The notes under the pieces are model-generated. The model did not search any database and was not told where the DNA came from. It worked only from the letters and a program-made list of their open reading frames with translations. Source: Dromiciops gliroides (lineage: Eukaryota > Chordata > Mammalia > Microbiotheria > Microbiotheriidae). Taken from it: a stretch of DNA of 64,000 bases. The translations under genes were made by a program, and so were the position numbers. Each line of letters opens with the position of its first letter. The stretch's first letter is position 1. Positions 44,372-54,837 of this stretch are shown here, in pieces. Location: contig NC_057861.1 in NCBI RefSeq assembly GCF_019393635.1, positions 356,587,953-356,651,952 of the forward strand. The letters are read 5' to 3'.

Positions 44372-44753
44372 AAATATTTCAAATAGAGACCATTAGTCCA
44401 TTTATTTTGTTGATCCTAGAGGAGATTTTTCTTCAGGCATGCATTGGACTTGATGGCCACTGATGCTTCTATCATCTCTGAGATTCTATTTCATATGAAA
44501 ACTAAAAGAAAATATTTTACTTGTTATTTTATCAATATGACTGATAATATATTGAAAAACGAAGGTCAAGGAAGGATTGATGTTATGAAAATCTCCTTCC
44601 TGGTTGCCATTGTTCCATTGAGTATTCGTTGGTTCTGGTAATTCAAACAATGTTGAGTTCAGCAATGGCATAATTGAGTCCTTCTCTCTATATCTTTCCT
44701 GGAGATATTTCATGAGAGTCTTCGTATAGCCATATTGAAATCCACATATGCTG

Positions 44754-44900
44754 GGCAGCTAGGTGGCACAGTAGATAAAGCACTGGCCCTGGATTCAGGA
44801 GAACCTGAGTTCAAAACCAGTCTCAGACACTTGACACTTACTACCTGTGTGACCTTAGGCAAGTCACTTAACCTTCATTGCCCCACCCAAAAAGAAAAAA
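44754..44900 (+). mobile_element. tRNA-derived marsupial SINE
   Basis: Sense copy. Duplication GAAATCCACATATGCTG (44,737-44,753) versus GAAATCCTTATATGCTG (44,901-44,917). Tail AAAAAGAAAAAA. Confidence 0.95.
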
Positions 44901-45290
44901 GAAATCCTTATATGCTGCCCATATCTTTCCTCTTATCTACCAGTCTAGGAACTATGCCATGAAAGGAAATGTAATTACCCTGATGTTATTTGTTTTGTTT
45001 TTATAAATCTATGCTGATTCTTAATAATGATTTCTATTTCCAAATGCTCGTGTAAAACCAATATAAAATTTATAAGTATTATACAACTTTCCCAGAAATT
45101 GAAGTATAGTTCACCAGAAGTTGAAGAATTAATTCTGCATTGCTCTGAGGATTGAAAATCATTTGAAAATTCTAGATGTTGGTTACTAATTCCCACCATT
45201 AGATTACCCCTATCTAGCAATGGTAATCGGATTTAATATGGTACTCATTAGGAAAGGAAAGGAAACTGATCTCTTCCCATTTTTTCTAAT

Positions 45291-45704
45291 AATTCTGTGC
45301 TGCATGTGGTTAGTTGAATATTCTAATGTCAATATGCCAAATAAACATAATCAGAATGATGATAATGGACTCCCCTTACATTCATTTTGGTTACCTTGTG
45401 TATATGCCTTCGTTTTTCAGAAGTAGAATATTTTAAGCTAGCACACATATTATTTGTTGTTATCATCATTATCTTTAAATGTTTTATGTGTCTCTACTGT
45501 TTAAGGAGTAAGACTATACCATATCCTTTTCTTCATTACAAAGTACCTACTATAGCTGTCTATAGTATACATTGTAAATTCCATAGATGTTGATGAAGAG
45601 GAAAAGGCATGCTGAGTAAAAAAGCAGAATCTTCAAAATTTTAATATGTCTGCTATATTTCAGAGTTGTCATATCAGTAAATTTTGCTTTTAAAAGTTAT
45701 GGAG
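45291..45704. other. Intergenic DNA, nothing recognised
   Basis: No repeat family or coding signal beyond small incidental frames. Confidence 0.4.
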
Positions 45705-45935
45705 GGAGCTAGGCAGTACAGTAGATAGAGTTCTAGACTTACATTCAGGAAGGTTTAAGTTCAAATCCAGCCTCATAAAATAGCTTTGGGACCTAAGAAC
45801 AGGGTTTTTAAAAACTCTTTAAGTTTCAGTTTTAACATCTAACATAGGAATAATAATAGCCCTTGAATTAAATAATGTAAAACATTTTGCAAGCTTTAAA
45901 ATATTATATAAATGGTATTCTTAGTAATATAAAAA
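45705..45935 (+). mobile_element. Old SINE with tRNA-like head and CORE-type 3' part
   Basis: Head GAGCTAGGCAGTACAGTAGA, TTAAGTTCAAATCCAGCCTC, then AAGTTTCAGTTTTAACATCT and ATGTAAAACATTTTGCAAGC. More diverged than the young SINEs. Confidence 0.65.
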
Positions 45936-47160
45936 CATTATAAATTAAATAAAAATGTAACTCAGTATTGCCCAATGCAGTTATAAGAAGCACAAATAAA
46001 ATATTTTATCCTTGTTACAGATCCATTTTCTGAGTTTTATGGAATACAGTAATGGGATAGAAAAAATATATGTATAGTAATTTTTAACTTTTAATAAGAA
46101 GCAATCTTCTTTCATGGGTCTTAAGCTATTTAAAATATACAAAGTTTAATTATTTTCTCTATTTCTCTTCCTTTCAAATAAATACTTCTTTAAAATATGT
46201 TAAAATTCTGGCGTAGTCCTATTGCTATTACACAGGATTTCTTTTAGACTATTTCTAAGAAGAACATAATTTTAAAAATATATATATATTCCTTTCCAAA
46301 AGTGCCTTTTTGATTGGCAAAATTGGGTTTATAATCACCATACTGGCTTCATGGAGAGTGCTGTCAGAATAAAACATTTAAGCACTTCACCAAGAACAGT
46401 TTTAATTTGAACATAGCACCATGTGCCTTTCTTCCAATTGCATACTGCCTAAGGAAAAGTATATATTTTACCTATGTTATCTGGCATAAATACTGGGTAG
46501 ATAAATAACAGCCTGAGTCCTGGGACAGGTACATTAGTGGAATGCTAGGCAAGTGGTTCTTTTATTTCCTTTAAATTTTAGCAAGTTCTTTGCCAGTCTG
46601 AGTATTACTACTTTACGTTTAATTATCTTTATTTTTATTGCTCATGTAAAAGGATCAACATTTTACCAACATAATCACTGAACAAAAGCTTAAAATCTTT
46701 CATCTTTAGGGTCATATTTACCCCTAAAAATCTTTAATATATTCATGATCTTAAGCAAAGTTCAAATTCCTCTACTTAAGTATTCTATATTGAATTTTAA
46801 GAATTTGGAACTTGGTAATTATTTAGTAGTAAAACATCTTTAAGAGTGTCTTATTAACTGATTGAAAGGGAGAAAGGACATTAGATATCATCTTTGTAGG
46901 AGTTTACTTAATGGGGTTGCATGAGAGTACAGGAAGAATCTACCCTATGAAGAGGTCTGCTTGAGTAGATAAAAAATTCAGTAGCCATAGTGAAATAAAC
47001 AAATAAAAATATAGTGAACTAATGAAGAATGCTTGTCTTAAGAGCAGTTTGAACTTCTTAGAGTATAGATTGTTTATAGTTTTAGACTCCATAAGGATAT
47101 GCAGTCAGTCAGTGGCACTCTGTAATAAAATGGAAATAGAGGAAATGCATTAACTTTGGG
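45936..47160. other. Repeat-poor stretch, candidate conserved non-coding DNA
   Basis: 46,190-46,650 is complex, repeat-free sequence (for example TGATTGGCAAAATTGGGTTT and GAGAGTGCTGTCAGAATAAA). No coding frame. Conservation is inferred from texture only. Confidence 0.25.
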
Positions 47161-47177
47161 GTTTGAAGAGTTGCGAA

Positions 47178-47348
47178 AATATATCTATATCTATATCTAT
47201 ATCTATATCTATATATATATATCTATATCTATATATATATATATCTATATCTATATATATATCTATATATATATATCTATATATATATATATCTATATCT
47301 ATATCTATATCTATATCTATATCTATATCTATATCTATATCTATATCT

Positions 47349-47400
<52 letters not shown>
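47178..47400. repeat. (ATATCT)n / (TA)n microsatellite, about 220 bp
   Basis: Hexamer ATATCT blocks alternate with pure TA stretches; the longest hexamer run is 47,290-47,368. It translates to Tyr-Ile or Ser-Ile repeats in all frames and is not coding. Confidence 0.97.
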
Positions 47401-47402
<2 letters not shown>

Positions 47403-47448
47403 CTGTGGTGGGGGGAAGTATTTCTCGGTGATTAGTCTTATCATTTCT

Positions 47449-47603
47449 TTCTTTTTTTTTTTTTTGCAGGGCAATGAAGGTTAAGTGACTTGCCTAGGGT
47501 CGCACAGCTAGTAAGTGTCAAGTGTCTGAGGCCGCATTTGAACCCAGGTCCTCCTGAATCCAGGGCCAGTGTTTTATCCACTACGCCACCTAGCTGCCCC
47601 CTT
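47449..47603 (-). mobile_element. tRNA-derived marsupial SINE
   Basis: Antisense copy. A perfect 13-bp duplication TCTTATCATTTCT lies at 47,436-47,448 and 47,604-47,616. The neighbouring hexamer repeat lies outside the duplication, so it did not arise from this SINE tail. Confidence 0.96.
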
Positions 47604-47616
47604 TCTTATCATTTCT

Positions 47617-48446
47617 AAGATGATGGAGGCATCTTTCAAGATAGAATCACTCAAGTTCATCTTGCTTTTGTCATAAGGAGTTGGATAAGGTAGTAACTTA
47701 AGGGTCTTTATTCATACAACTATATCACTCTAGGTTTTTTTGTCCTCTTATACTACTTTATCCTGGGGTGAATATATTTCCCCAAAACTCATATTTTTCA
47801 TGTTCATCCACCCCCTTTACATTGTCTTATCTAAGTTTCATATTTTATAGAAAAAAATGTAGTGCAGAGAGATTTACCTAGTTTTATTAAGCTATACAAT
47901 TAGTGGCACAGTCAGGACTAGATATCAAGTTCACGGACTTTCACTCCAATGCACTTTCCAACATAAAAAATGGAATAAATTTTCCCTGACGAGTTGAATA
48001 GGGTGAAAATTTGAAATGTAAGGCATTATTTTTAGATGTCCTGTTTCCTTTCTTATAAAAGAGTTTTAACAAATTGTAATAATAAATCTTTTGTAGCTCA
48101 GTGATTTTCTATTTGAATGACATTGTTTATCTGCATATATGCCAAGAGGGACCACTTCCCTAAGACATCCAGGGGCATTAATAAACATTTCTAGGTGGAA
48201 ACAATTAACTAGTATTTTCTCTTCTTTACTAATGTGAATGAAGATGTATAGCTCACAAGTTACCAGGTCACTGTCAAATTGATTTAAGAATATATTGAAA
48301 TTCATGTCTTTGTCTTAAAGATCCAGTATATTCTATAAATTGAAAAAGGTATTATAGAACCTAATTAATTTAGACTGTGATAATTTATAATTCATAATAA
48401 TTTTATCTGTTTTGTATGAAGTTAATACTTTTACATTCTATTTTTT
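47617..48446. other. Intergenic DNA with a MIR relic
   Basis: About 47,815-47,965 fits an antisense MIR (GTGCAGAGAGATTTACCTAG, GTGGCACAGTCAGGACTAGA). The rest is unassigned. Confidence 0.45.
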
Positions 48447-48461
48447 AAAAGTTTGTGAAAT

Positions 48462-48603
48462 GGGGCAGCTAGGTGGCGCAGTGGATAGAGTACCGTCCCT
48501 GGAGTCAGGAGTACCTGAGTTCAAATCCGGCCTCAGACACTTAACACTTACTAGCTGTGTGACCCTGGGCAAGTCACTTAACTCCAATTGCCTCACTTAA
48601 AAA
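48462..48603 (+). mobile_element. tRNA-derived marsupial SINE, young-looking
   Basis: Sense copy very close to consensus (GGGGCAGCTAGGTGGCGCAG). A perfect 15-bp duplication AAAAGTTTGTGAAAT lies at 48,447-48,461 and 48,604-48,618. Confidence 0.97.
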
Positions 48604-48709
48604 AAAAGTTTGTGAAATAAAGTAGCTAATCAAATCAAAATATGTATATGTGTTGGTGTGATGAGGGGTTAAACCTTTGGATATTACTGTTTTGAAATGT
48701 GACCAAGGA

Positions 48710-49060
48710 TTATAGAAGGATACATTGATTCACACATATAGATTTATAGAGAGAAGATGCAGGTATAGACATAATATCAGTTATATAGATTTAGACAGAG
48801 ACATGATAGAGATAAAATATTCAAGATAGAGGCAGAAATTGATATAGATGCATATATGGATAGATCCAGATATAGAAGAGTGAGAAATATGGAGTTAGAT
48901 ACACATATAGAGACAATATATATTTAAATAGATATAGATCTGCATATAGACTAAAAAGATACATATTTAGGTATAGGTAAGATATAGATGAGATAGATGA
49001 TATGTAGATAGGTAGATTATAGATATGCTATAGATATAGATGATATTCATATACTGATGC
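48710..49060. repeat. Decayed GATA/ATAGA satellite-like tract
   Basis: About 350 bases built from ATAGAT, GATAGA and ATATAG words with frequent substitutions, without long pure runs. It is best read as an old expanded GATA repeat now degenerating. Confidence 0.7.
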
Positions 49061-49123
49061 ATGTATATATGTTTATGGCTCTGAGAATTTATATTTTAAT
49101 GATATGTATATTAAAAATAAGGC

Positions 49124-49271
49124 TACGGGGCAGCTAGGTGGTGCAGTGGATAGAGCACTAGGCCTGGAGTCAGGAGTACCTGAGTTCAAATCTGGCCTCA
49201 GACACTTAACACTTACTAGCTGTGTGACCCTGGGCAAGTCACTTAACCCCAATTTATAATAACCTCACTAC

Positions 49272-49297
<26 letters not shown>
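49124..49297 (+). mobile_element. tRNA-derived marsupial SINE with (CAAAA)n tail
   Basis: Sense copy. The tail is a pentamer run ACAAAACAAAAC. Duplication AAAAATAAGGC at 49,113-49,123 and 49,298-49,308. Confidence 0.95.
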
Positions 49298-49303
<6 letters not shown>

Positions 49304-49308
49304 AAGGC

Positions 49309-49784
49309 CAGGAATATGGCAGAGCAAATGGAGACAATCAACTTGCCCCCTGTATTTCTTGTTGTGTAAGTAAATTTAACAGACCCAGTTATCTAAAAGG
49401 GAACTTGTGGCTTGTGACCTATAAGGTGACATAAATATTGCCAAAAAGGTTGGGAATAAAGCTCTAAGACAGTGGAAGCCTTCTCTAAGATAAAATAATT
49501 TAAGCTTATACTACTTTTCTTAGTTAGGAGTGGAATAAAGTATAGCCCAAATGTTACTATTGCCATAATTGCCTAGTGGTTTGACACCACTAAACAAAAG
49601 TATAAATGAGACAATAATTATTTTTCCACAATGAGATTGGGGATATCTACATTTCATACATTTACTTAGAAGTACAAATAATGAGTACTTAATTTTCAAG
49701 CATAACAGGTACTCTAAAATTATCAGTTAGCCAACTTTGTGTATTTAATTTGAAACAAAGTATTATGAGTATTTCTTTTTCAAT
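49309..49784. other. Intergenic DNA, nothing recognised
   Basis: No gene or repeat identified. Confidence 0.4.
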
Positions 49785-49985
49785 TCCCCTCCTCCTCCTA
49801 CTATTCCATTTCCTCCTTCTCTTCCTCCTCCTCCTTCTCCTCCTTCTCCTCCTCCTCTTCCATCTCATTCTCTTCTTCCACCACCTCCTCCTCCCCCTCT
49901 TCCTGCTCCACCTCCATGTCTTCCTCCTCTTCCATCACCACCTCCTCATCCTCCTCCTTCTTCTCCTTTCTTCCTTTCTTCTTTC
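49785..49985. repeat. 200-bp polypyrimidine (CTCCTC/CTTCTC)n tract
   Basis: Almost pure C/T on the plus strand, with CCACCTCC and CATCACCACC interruptions. The leucine-rich frame at 49,750-50,010 is a product of this composition. Confidence 0.92.
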
Positions 49986-50645
49986 TCTTTTTTATAAAGA
50001 AGGAAATTGAAAGATTAACAGACCATATGAGTCAATAAAAAGAATATGAACTTTAAAAGTATAAAATGTCAGAATTGTAAAACCTTTAAATATAATAAAC
50101 TCCAACCTACTCATTATACAATTGAAGAAACTGAGGTCCAGAAAGATGAATTAATTTGTTCAATATGTTAAAATTAATTCAAGGCAGAATTGCTACTACA
50201 ACATTTATCTCATCTTATGCAATTAAAGATTATTTTTAATATTTTGCTTAGTATGTGTTACATTCGTTATTTCTTCAAGAAACTTTCCAAGCTTGAGTAT
50301 TCTCCTGTGCTTCATGAAAGACTTTTCTCTGGTTTGGAAGTATAAAGATATTTTAAAATCACTTAGTCCAACTACTTTATTTTGTAGGTATGGAAGAAGA
50401 GAGCTAAAGGGTGTTGTGTGTGTGTGTGTGGGGGGGGCATTGCTTGTTTTTGTTTTGGGTTGTTTTTTTGCGACTTGTCCAATGTTACAGTTAGTTAATA
50501 GTAGAAATAGGGCATAGAGTCAAAATATTTAGCTATTAATTCTCATATTTTCCCACCACACCAAACATGTTTCTGTTGAATTTTTCCATTTCCCACATTA
50601 TCTTTCCTTAGCCCTAGAAAGGATTAAATTAATAGTTAAAGCTTC
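49986..50645. other. Intergenic DNA with MIR relics
   Basis: 50,090-50,200 (ACAATTGAAGAAACTGAGGT) and about 50,340-50,530 (TTGTAGGTATGGAAGAAGAG, GACTTGTCCAATGTTACAGT) look like antisense MIR copies. A short GTGTGTG/GGGGGGG run lies at 50,417-50,437. Confidence 0.5.
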
Positions 50646-51070
50646 TTTTACTTCATTGTCAAACAGAATTTTGTTGCACATTATTGGAAGATTCTTTCAA
50701 TTTATATTTTACCTTGTGGTTCTATAATATCAGGGGATTTTCCCTGATAATTTCTTGGGAGATGATATGTAGGCTCTTTTTTTTTTTTTAATAATAGGTT
50801 TCAGGTAGTCCAATTATTTTCAAATTATCTCTTCTGGATCTGTTTTCCAGGTCATTTGTTTTTTCCAATGAGATATTACACATTGCCTTCTATTTTTTTC
50901 ATGCTTTAATTTTGCTTTATTGTTTCTTGATTTCTCACAAAGTCATTATCTTCTCTTTCCTCTATCCTAACTTTTAAAGAGTTATTTTCATCAGAGAGAT
51001 TTTGTACCACCTTTTCAATTTGTCCAATTTGACTTCAAGGCATTCTTTTCCTCATTGGCTTTTATTTTTT

Positions 51071-51232
51071 CTTTCCTTTTCTTTTCATTTTTTTTTTTGG
51101 TGGGGCAATGAGGGTTAAGTGACTTGCCCAGGGTCACAAAGCTCATAAGTATCAAGTGTCTGAGGCCGGATTTGAACTCAGGTCTTCCTGAATCCAGGGC
51201 TGCTAGATCCACTCTGCCACCTAGCTGCCCCC
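51071..51232 (-). mobile_element. tRNA-derived marsupial SINE in the retrocopy poly-A tail
   Basis: Antisense copy; duplication CTTTTATTTTTT at 51,059-51,070 and 51,233-51,244. The target was the A-rich end of the HMGB1 retrocopy, so the SINE is younger than it. Confidence 0.92.
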
Positions 51233-51385
51233 CTTTTATTTTTTTAATAAAAAATTGTATTTACTTAGAAGCATTCAGAATGCCAACCAAAGAGTCGCAA
51301 CTTTTTTGTTGTTTTTGCAATTGTAGAGTGGTATTCAGTTAACAGAACAACAATTATTTCATATGCTTCAAAAAAGACACCTGAA

Positions 51386-51529
51386 TGGGGTAGCCAGGTG
51401 GTGCAGTGGATAAAGCACCAGCCCTGGATTCAGGAAGGACCTGAGTTCAAACCCTGCCTAAGACACTTGACACTTACTGGCTGTGTGACCCTGGGCAAGT
51501 CACTTAACCCTCATTGCCGTGCGAAAAAA
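51386..51529 (+). mobile_element. tRNA-derived marsupial SINE in the HMGB1 3' UTR
   Basis: Sense copy. Duplication AAAAGACACCTGAA (51,372-51,385) versus AAAAGACAACTGAA (51,530-51,543). HMGB1 3' UTR sequence continues on both sides. Confidence 0.95.
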
Positions 51530-54202
51530 AAAAGACAACTGAAGATGAAAATTAACTACATCCCCATGTATAACTATCTTGTGCTGTGCACCAACAAAAA
51601 CTTGCTTTAAATTCCCATGCAAATTCACAACTCCCATACTGTACTTGGAAAGGTTAGTAGCTATTGAAAACTCCACTAAAGGACAGGGCCATATAAAGCA
51701 CAATCAGTAGTGTGGTAACTATATAAAAAAGGCACAGTATAGTTTAAAAATACATCTTACACAACCTGACATTTCAATTTTTTTCTTTAAAAGGAGTGAG
51801 TTGTGTGCCAGGGGGGTTAAATGCTTTATAGTAAATAAAAAACTCCTGTAGGACCAACCTCCTCATCATCATCTTCCTCTTCATCTTCATCATTCTCCTC
51901 ATCCTCTTCATCTTCCTCATATACTTCCTCCTCCTTTTTTTCCTTGAGCTTCTCAGCCTGTACAACTCCTCCCTTTTTGCCCACATCTGGTTTTCCTTTA
52001 GCCTGGTTTACAGCAATATCCTTTTCATATTTTTCCTTCAATTTAGCTGCCATCTTATCATAAGGTTGCTATTGATATGCAGCAGTATTATTCTACATTT
52101 CTCCCAATTTTTTGCCACATCTCCAATAGAAAGACCAGGATGCACCCCTTTGATTTTTGGATGATATTCAGAACAGAATAAGAAAAATGCTTAAGGAGGC
52201 TGCTTTGTTGCATTGGGGCCATTAAACAACTTTTTTGGTTTCTCCTTTAGGTAGTATATAGGTTTTAATTTCCCTTTCATAATGAACATTATCAGCTTTT
52301 GCCATGTCCTCATATTTTCCTTTCTCTTTAGCAGACATTGTCGTCCACCTTTCTGGGCATTTTTTTTTAGAAAATTCTGAGTTGACAGAAGTATCAGGGT
52401 GCTTCTTCTTGCGTTCCTCTCAGCAAGTTTGCACAAAGTGTATAAAGACATTTAATATGTCAGCTTCTTAGGATCACCAATAACCATTTTTTATTCCTTT
52501 CTCTTAGCCACAGCACAGAATAGCACAGTGCTCATCTGGCTCTTACTTGCCTTGGCACTTTCTCTTTGGAGCTCAATGTACTGCAATGGCTGTAAGAGCA
52601 CAAACCAGACCCTCACTGGATTTTTTTTACCTCTTTTGCCATTTGGCCTAGTCTGGTCTTTAAGGTGTTATTTTCTTCAGTATTTTTAATGTCTCCTTTA
52701 ATAAGCTGTTGACTTTTTTTTCATTATTTTCTTGCATTAACCTCATTTCTCTTTCCATTTTTCCTCTGCCTCTCTTATTTTATTTTCAAAGACCTTTTTT
52801 GAGCACTTCCATGGCCTGACAATAATTCTTGTTTTTTCTTTGAAGCTTTAGATGTAGGAGCTTTGACTTTGTTATCTTCTTCTGAGGGTGTATTTTGATC
52901 TTCCTAATCACCATAGAAACATTCTAGGGTCAGCAGCCTATTTCTTGACTTTCAACTCTTTGTTAACATGAGGTACTGTTTTCAGGGTGAAGGTTATACT
53001 GTACCAAGCTTCAGGAGGTTTATGCAGCTGTTCTCAGAGATACTTCTAGGGATTCATAAGTTTTGTCTTCTTCCAAGGTGGTATGATTTAAGGAGAGGTA
53101 TGTTTACTACTTTTCTGGCTTGTGCTCTGGTCTGAAAGCAACCTCAAGCCTGTTTTTATGCCCTGGAACCATGAGGAATGTGCTGCTTCACTGTGGCTGT
53201 AAGCTCTGTTGTGTTACTGCTTCTCCCTAGCCTCAGACCACTACCCAAGACTGTGATCTTAGTCTGAGTATGGGAAAAAAAAGAAAATCCTGCCTCAGTG
53301 CTAGCAAAGAGATACCTGTAATCTCCTTCTGGCCAGTTTTTTGATCCCCTTACCCCCTGTAGGATTAGTTCCACAAGCAGTTGCTGCCCCTTCTGCTGAT
53401 TTAGTGGCTCCCAAGATTGCTCTTGCTTTTCTGGGTCTGGGGCTTGTGTTTGCTCCTCTCTGTTCTACATTAAAGGACCAGCGGGCATGTAATATGATCA
53501 TCTGGAGTGCAAAGGAACTGGGACTACTACCAAAAATCACCTACCCAGCAAAACTCTGTATAATCTTTCAAGGGAAAAATGGGGACTTCAGTGAAAAAGA
53601 GAACTTTCAGGCATTTGTGATGAAAAGAACTGAACTGAATAGAAAATTTGACTTGCAAATATAAGACTCTAGAGAAGCATAAAAAGGTAAACAGGAAAAA
53701 TAAATCATGAGGGGTATTAAAAGGTTAATCTAAGTCATAATAACTTTCTCAGTATTAGCTGAAAGGAATAAACTTAGAGGGCACAGGTGTGAGTTGCATA
53801 TGAAGGGATGATATCTGTAAAGCATTTATTTTTTGTATAAACTTTGTCCACTGTCTCACCTAGGTGAACCATGATGACATCTTTAAAATAAGGTTAAGAG
53901 GTAAGAGGAATGTACTGGAAGGAAGGGAAAAGGAGAAGTGGACTAAAGAAAAGTAGCTCACATAAAAGAAACAAGATAAAGCTTATGGAGTAGAGGGGAA
54001 GATGGCTAAGGAGCGGGAAGTGGGTGAACCTTGCTCACATCAGAATTGGCTCAAAGAGAGAATAACATGCCCACTCAAGGGGGTATAGTAATATATTTTT
54101 TCCCTTAGGGAAAGTGGGAGGGGAAGAGGATGGGGGGGTGGTAGAGCCAAAGGAAGGGAGGGAAGATTGGGGGAGGGGGCAGTAAAAAGCAAAACACTTT
54201 TT

Positions 54203-54374
54203 TTTTTGTTTTTGTTTTTGTTTTTGTTTTTGTTTTTTTTACGGAGCAATGGGGTTAAGTGACTTGCCCAGGGTCACACAGCTAGTAAGTGTCAAGTGTC
54301 TGAGGTCAGATTTGAATTCAGGAACTCCTGAATTCAGGGCCAGTGCTTTATCTACTGCACCACCTAGCTGCCCC
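54203..54374 (-). mobile_element. tRNA-derived marsupial SINE with (CAAAA)n-type tail
   Basis: Antisense copy; the tail appears as TTTTTG repeats at 54,203-54,240. A perfect 14-bp duplication GCAAAACACTTTTT lies at 54,189-54,202 and 54,375-54,388, inside the HAL1 spacer. Confidence 0.97.
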
Positions 54375-54837
54375 GCAAAACACTTTTTGAGGAGGTATAG
54401 GGTGAAGGATGATAGAAAATAGAGTAAATATCAAGGGGAAGGAATAGGATGGAGTGTAATACACATAGCAATAGTAACTGTGAAACAAATGATGAGCAGG
54501 ATAATATCAGAAGGACATATGAAAAATGCAAACTATTATCAGAGGAAGAACTGATGGTATCTAAATACAGATTGAAAGTTTTTATTTGTTGACTCCTATT
54601 TCTAGAGTTATTTTGTCTATTTTCTTTACAACCTGTGAAATGTGAAGATGTTTTGCATAACTGCACATGTATGACTTATATTGAATTCCTTGATTTCTTA
54701 GGGAGAGTTGATGAGGGAGGAAGGAAGAAAATTTAGAACACAGTTTTAGAAAGTTTATGTGAAAGTTTTTTTTTAAATTTTTTGATCTGGGGAAGTTGCT
54801 TAATAAAAATTAATATAAAACAACTGAAAAAAAAGAA

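Larger units (their letters stand above)
43540..45290 (-). mobile_element. CR1/L3-type LINE remnant, antisense
   Basis: Antisense blocks follow the order of a CR1/L3 ORF2 from C-terminus (left) to reverse transcriptase (right): AAAGTATGATATCCAGAACTG (about 43,585), GGTTAGGACTTTATTTTTAT (about 43,983), GTATCCTGATCTCATTAATC (about 44,030), then CTACCAGTCTAGGAACTATG and TCTATGCTGATTCTTAATAA (about 44,940-45,025). It is heavily decayed, interrupted by TA repeats (44,075-44,150) and two SINEs. Assignment is by remembered family pattern. Confidence 0.5.
51064..52610 (-). pseudogene. HMGB1P: HMGB1 processed pseudogene (retrocopy)
   Basis: Intronless copy with 5' UTR (52,610-52,488), coding region (52,487-51,859) and a long 3' UTR (51,858-51,240). 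The ATG at 52,485-52,487 gives MVIGDPKKL and hits a stop at codon 12; further stops and frameshifts follow. HMG box A and B remnants ([21 protein letters not shown]) and the B-box end plus linker [14 protein letters not shown] lead to the acidic tail ([20 protein letters not shown]). The original stop codon (51,859-51,861) is now GAG. The 3' UTR keeps HMGB1-like sequence and ends in A-rich AAAAAAATAAAAG. Target duplication CCTCATTGGCTTTT (51,050-51,063) versus CCTCACTGGATTTT (52,611-52,624). HMGB1 itself is a DNA-bending nuclear protein; this copy makes none. Confidence 0.93.
50650..54830 (+). mobile_element. 5'-inverted (twin-primed) HAL1-like element
   Basis: The left part (50,650-53,456) is antisense. 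From right to left it holds the 5' leader (matching 20.3-20.95 kb, for example CCTCTCCTTAAATCATACCACC in reverse), ORF1 N-terminal and coiled-coil parts, and the RRM up to the ERIH-like segment (TTGGAAGATTCTTTCAATTT). From 53,457 the element is sense: ORF1 C-terminal domain (ELGLLPKITYPAKLCIIF, to 53,664), spacer (53,690-54,480), a junction into the last part of ORF2 (ATGATGAGCAGGATAATATC, 54,493) and 3' UTR to about 54,830. Inverted 5' half followed by direct 3' half is the product of twin priming. About 60 codons between the halves are missing at the break. Later insertions: HMGB1 retrocopy and three SINEs. Confidence 0.82.

Noticed and set aside
47156..47474. Open frames of 65-91 residues in the ATATCT array
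   Set aside because: Tyr-Ile or Ser-Ile repeats in all frames, produced by the microsatellite.
49750..50010. Leucine-rich 86-residue frame that resembles a membrane peptide
   Set aside because: Arises from the CTCCTC tract; no signal of coding outside the repeat.
51774..52053. Acidic-tail frames as a functional small HMGB1-like protein
   Set aside because: Part of a processed pseudogene with an early stop, frame breaks and a lost native stop codon.
53341..53664. 107-residue plus-strand frame as a novel fusion protein
   Set aside because: It crosses the twin-priming inversion point: the first 40 or so residues are reversed 5' leader and the rest is the ORF1 C-terminal domain.
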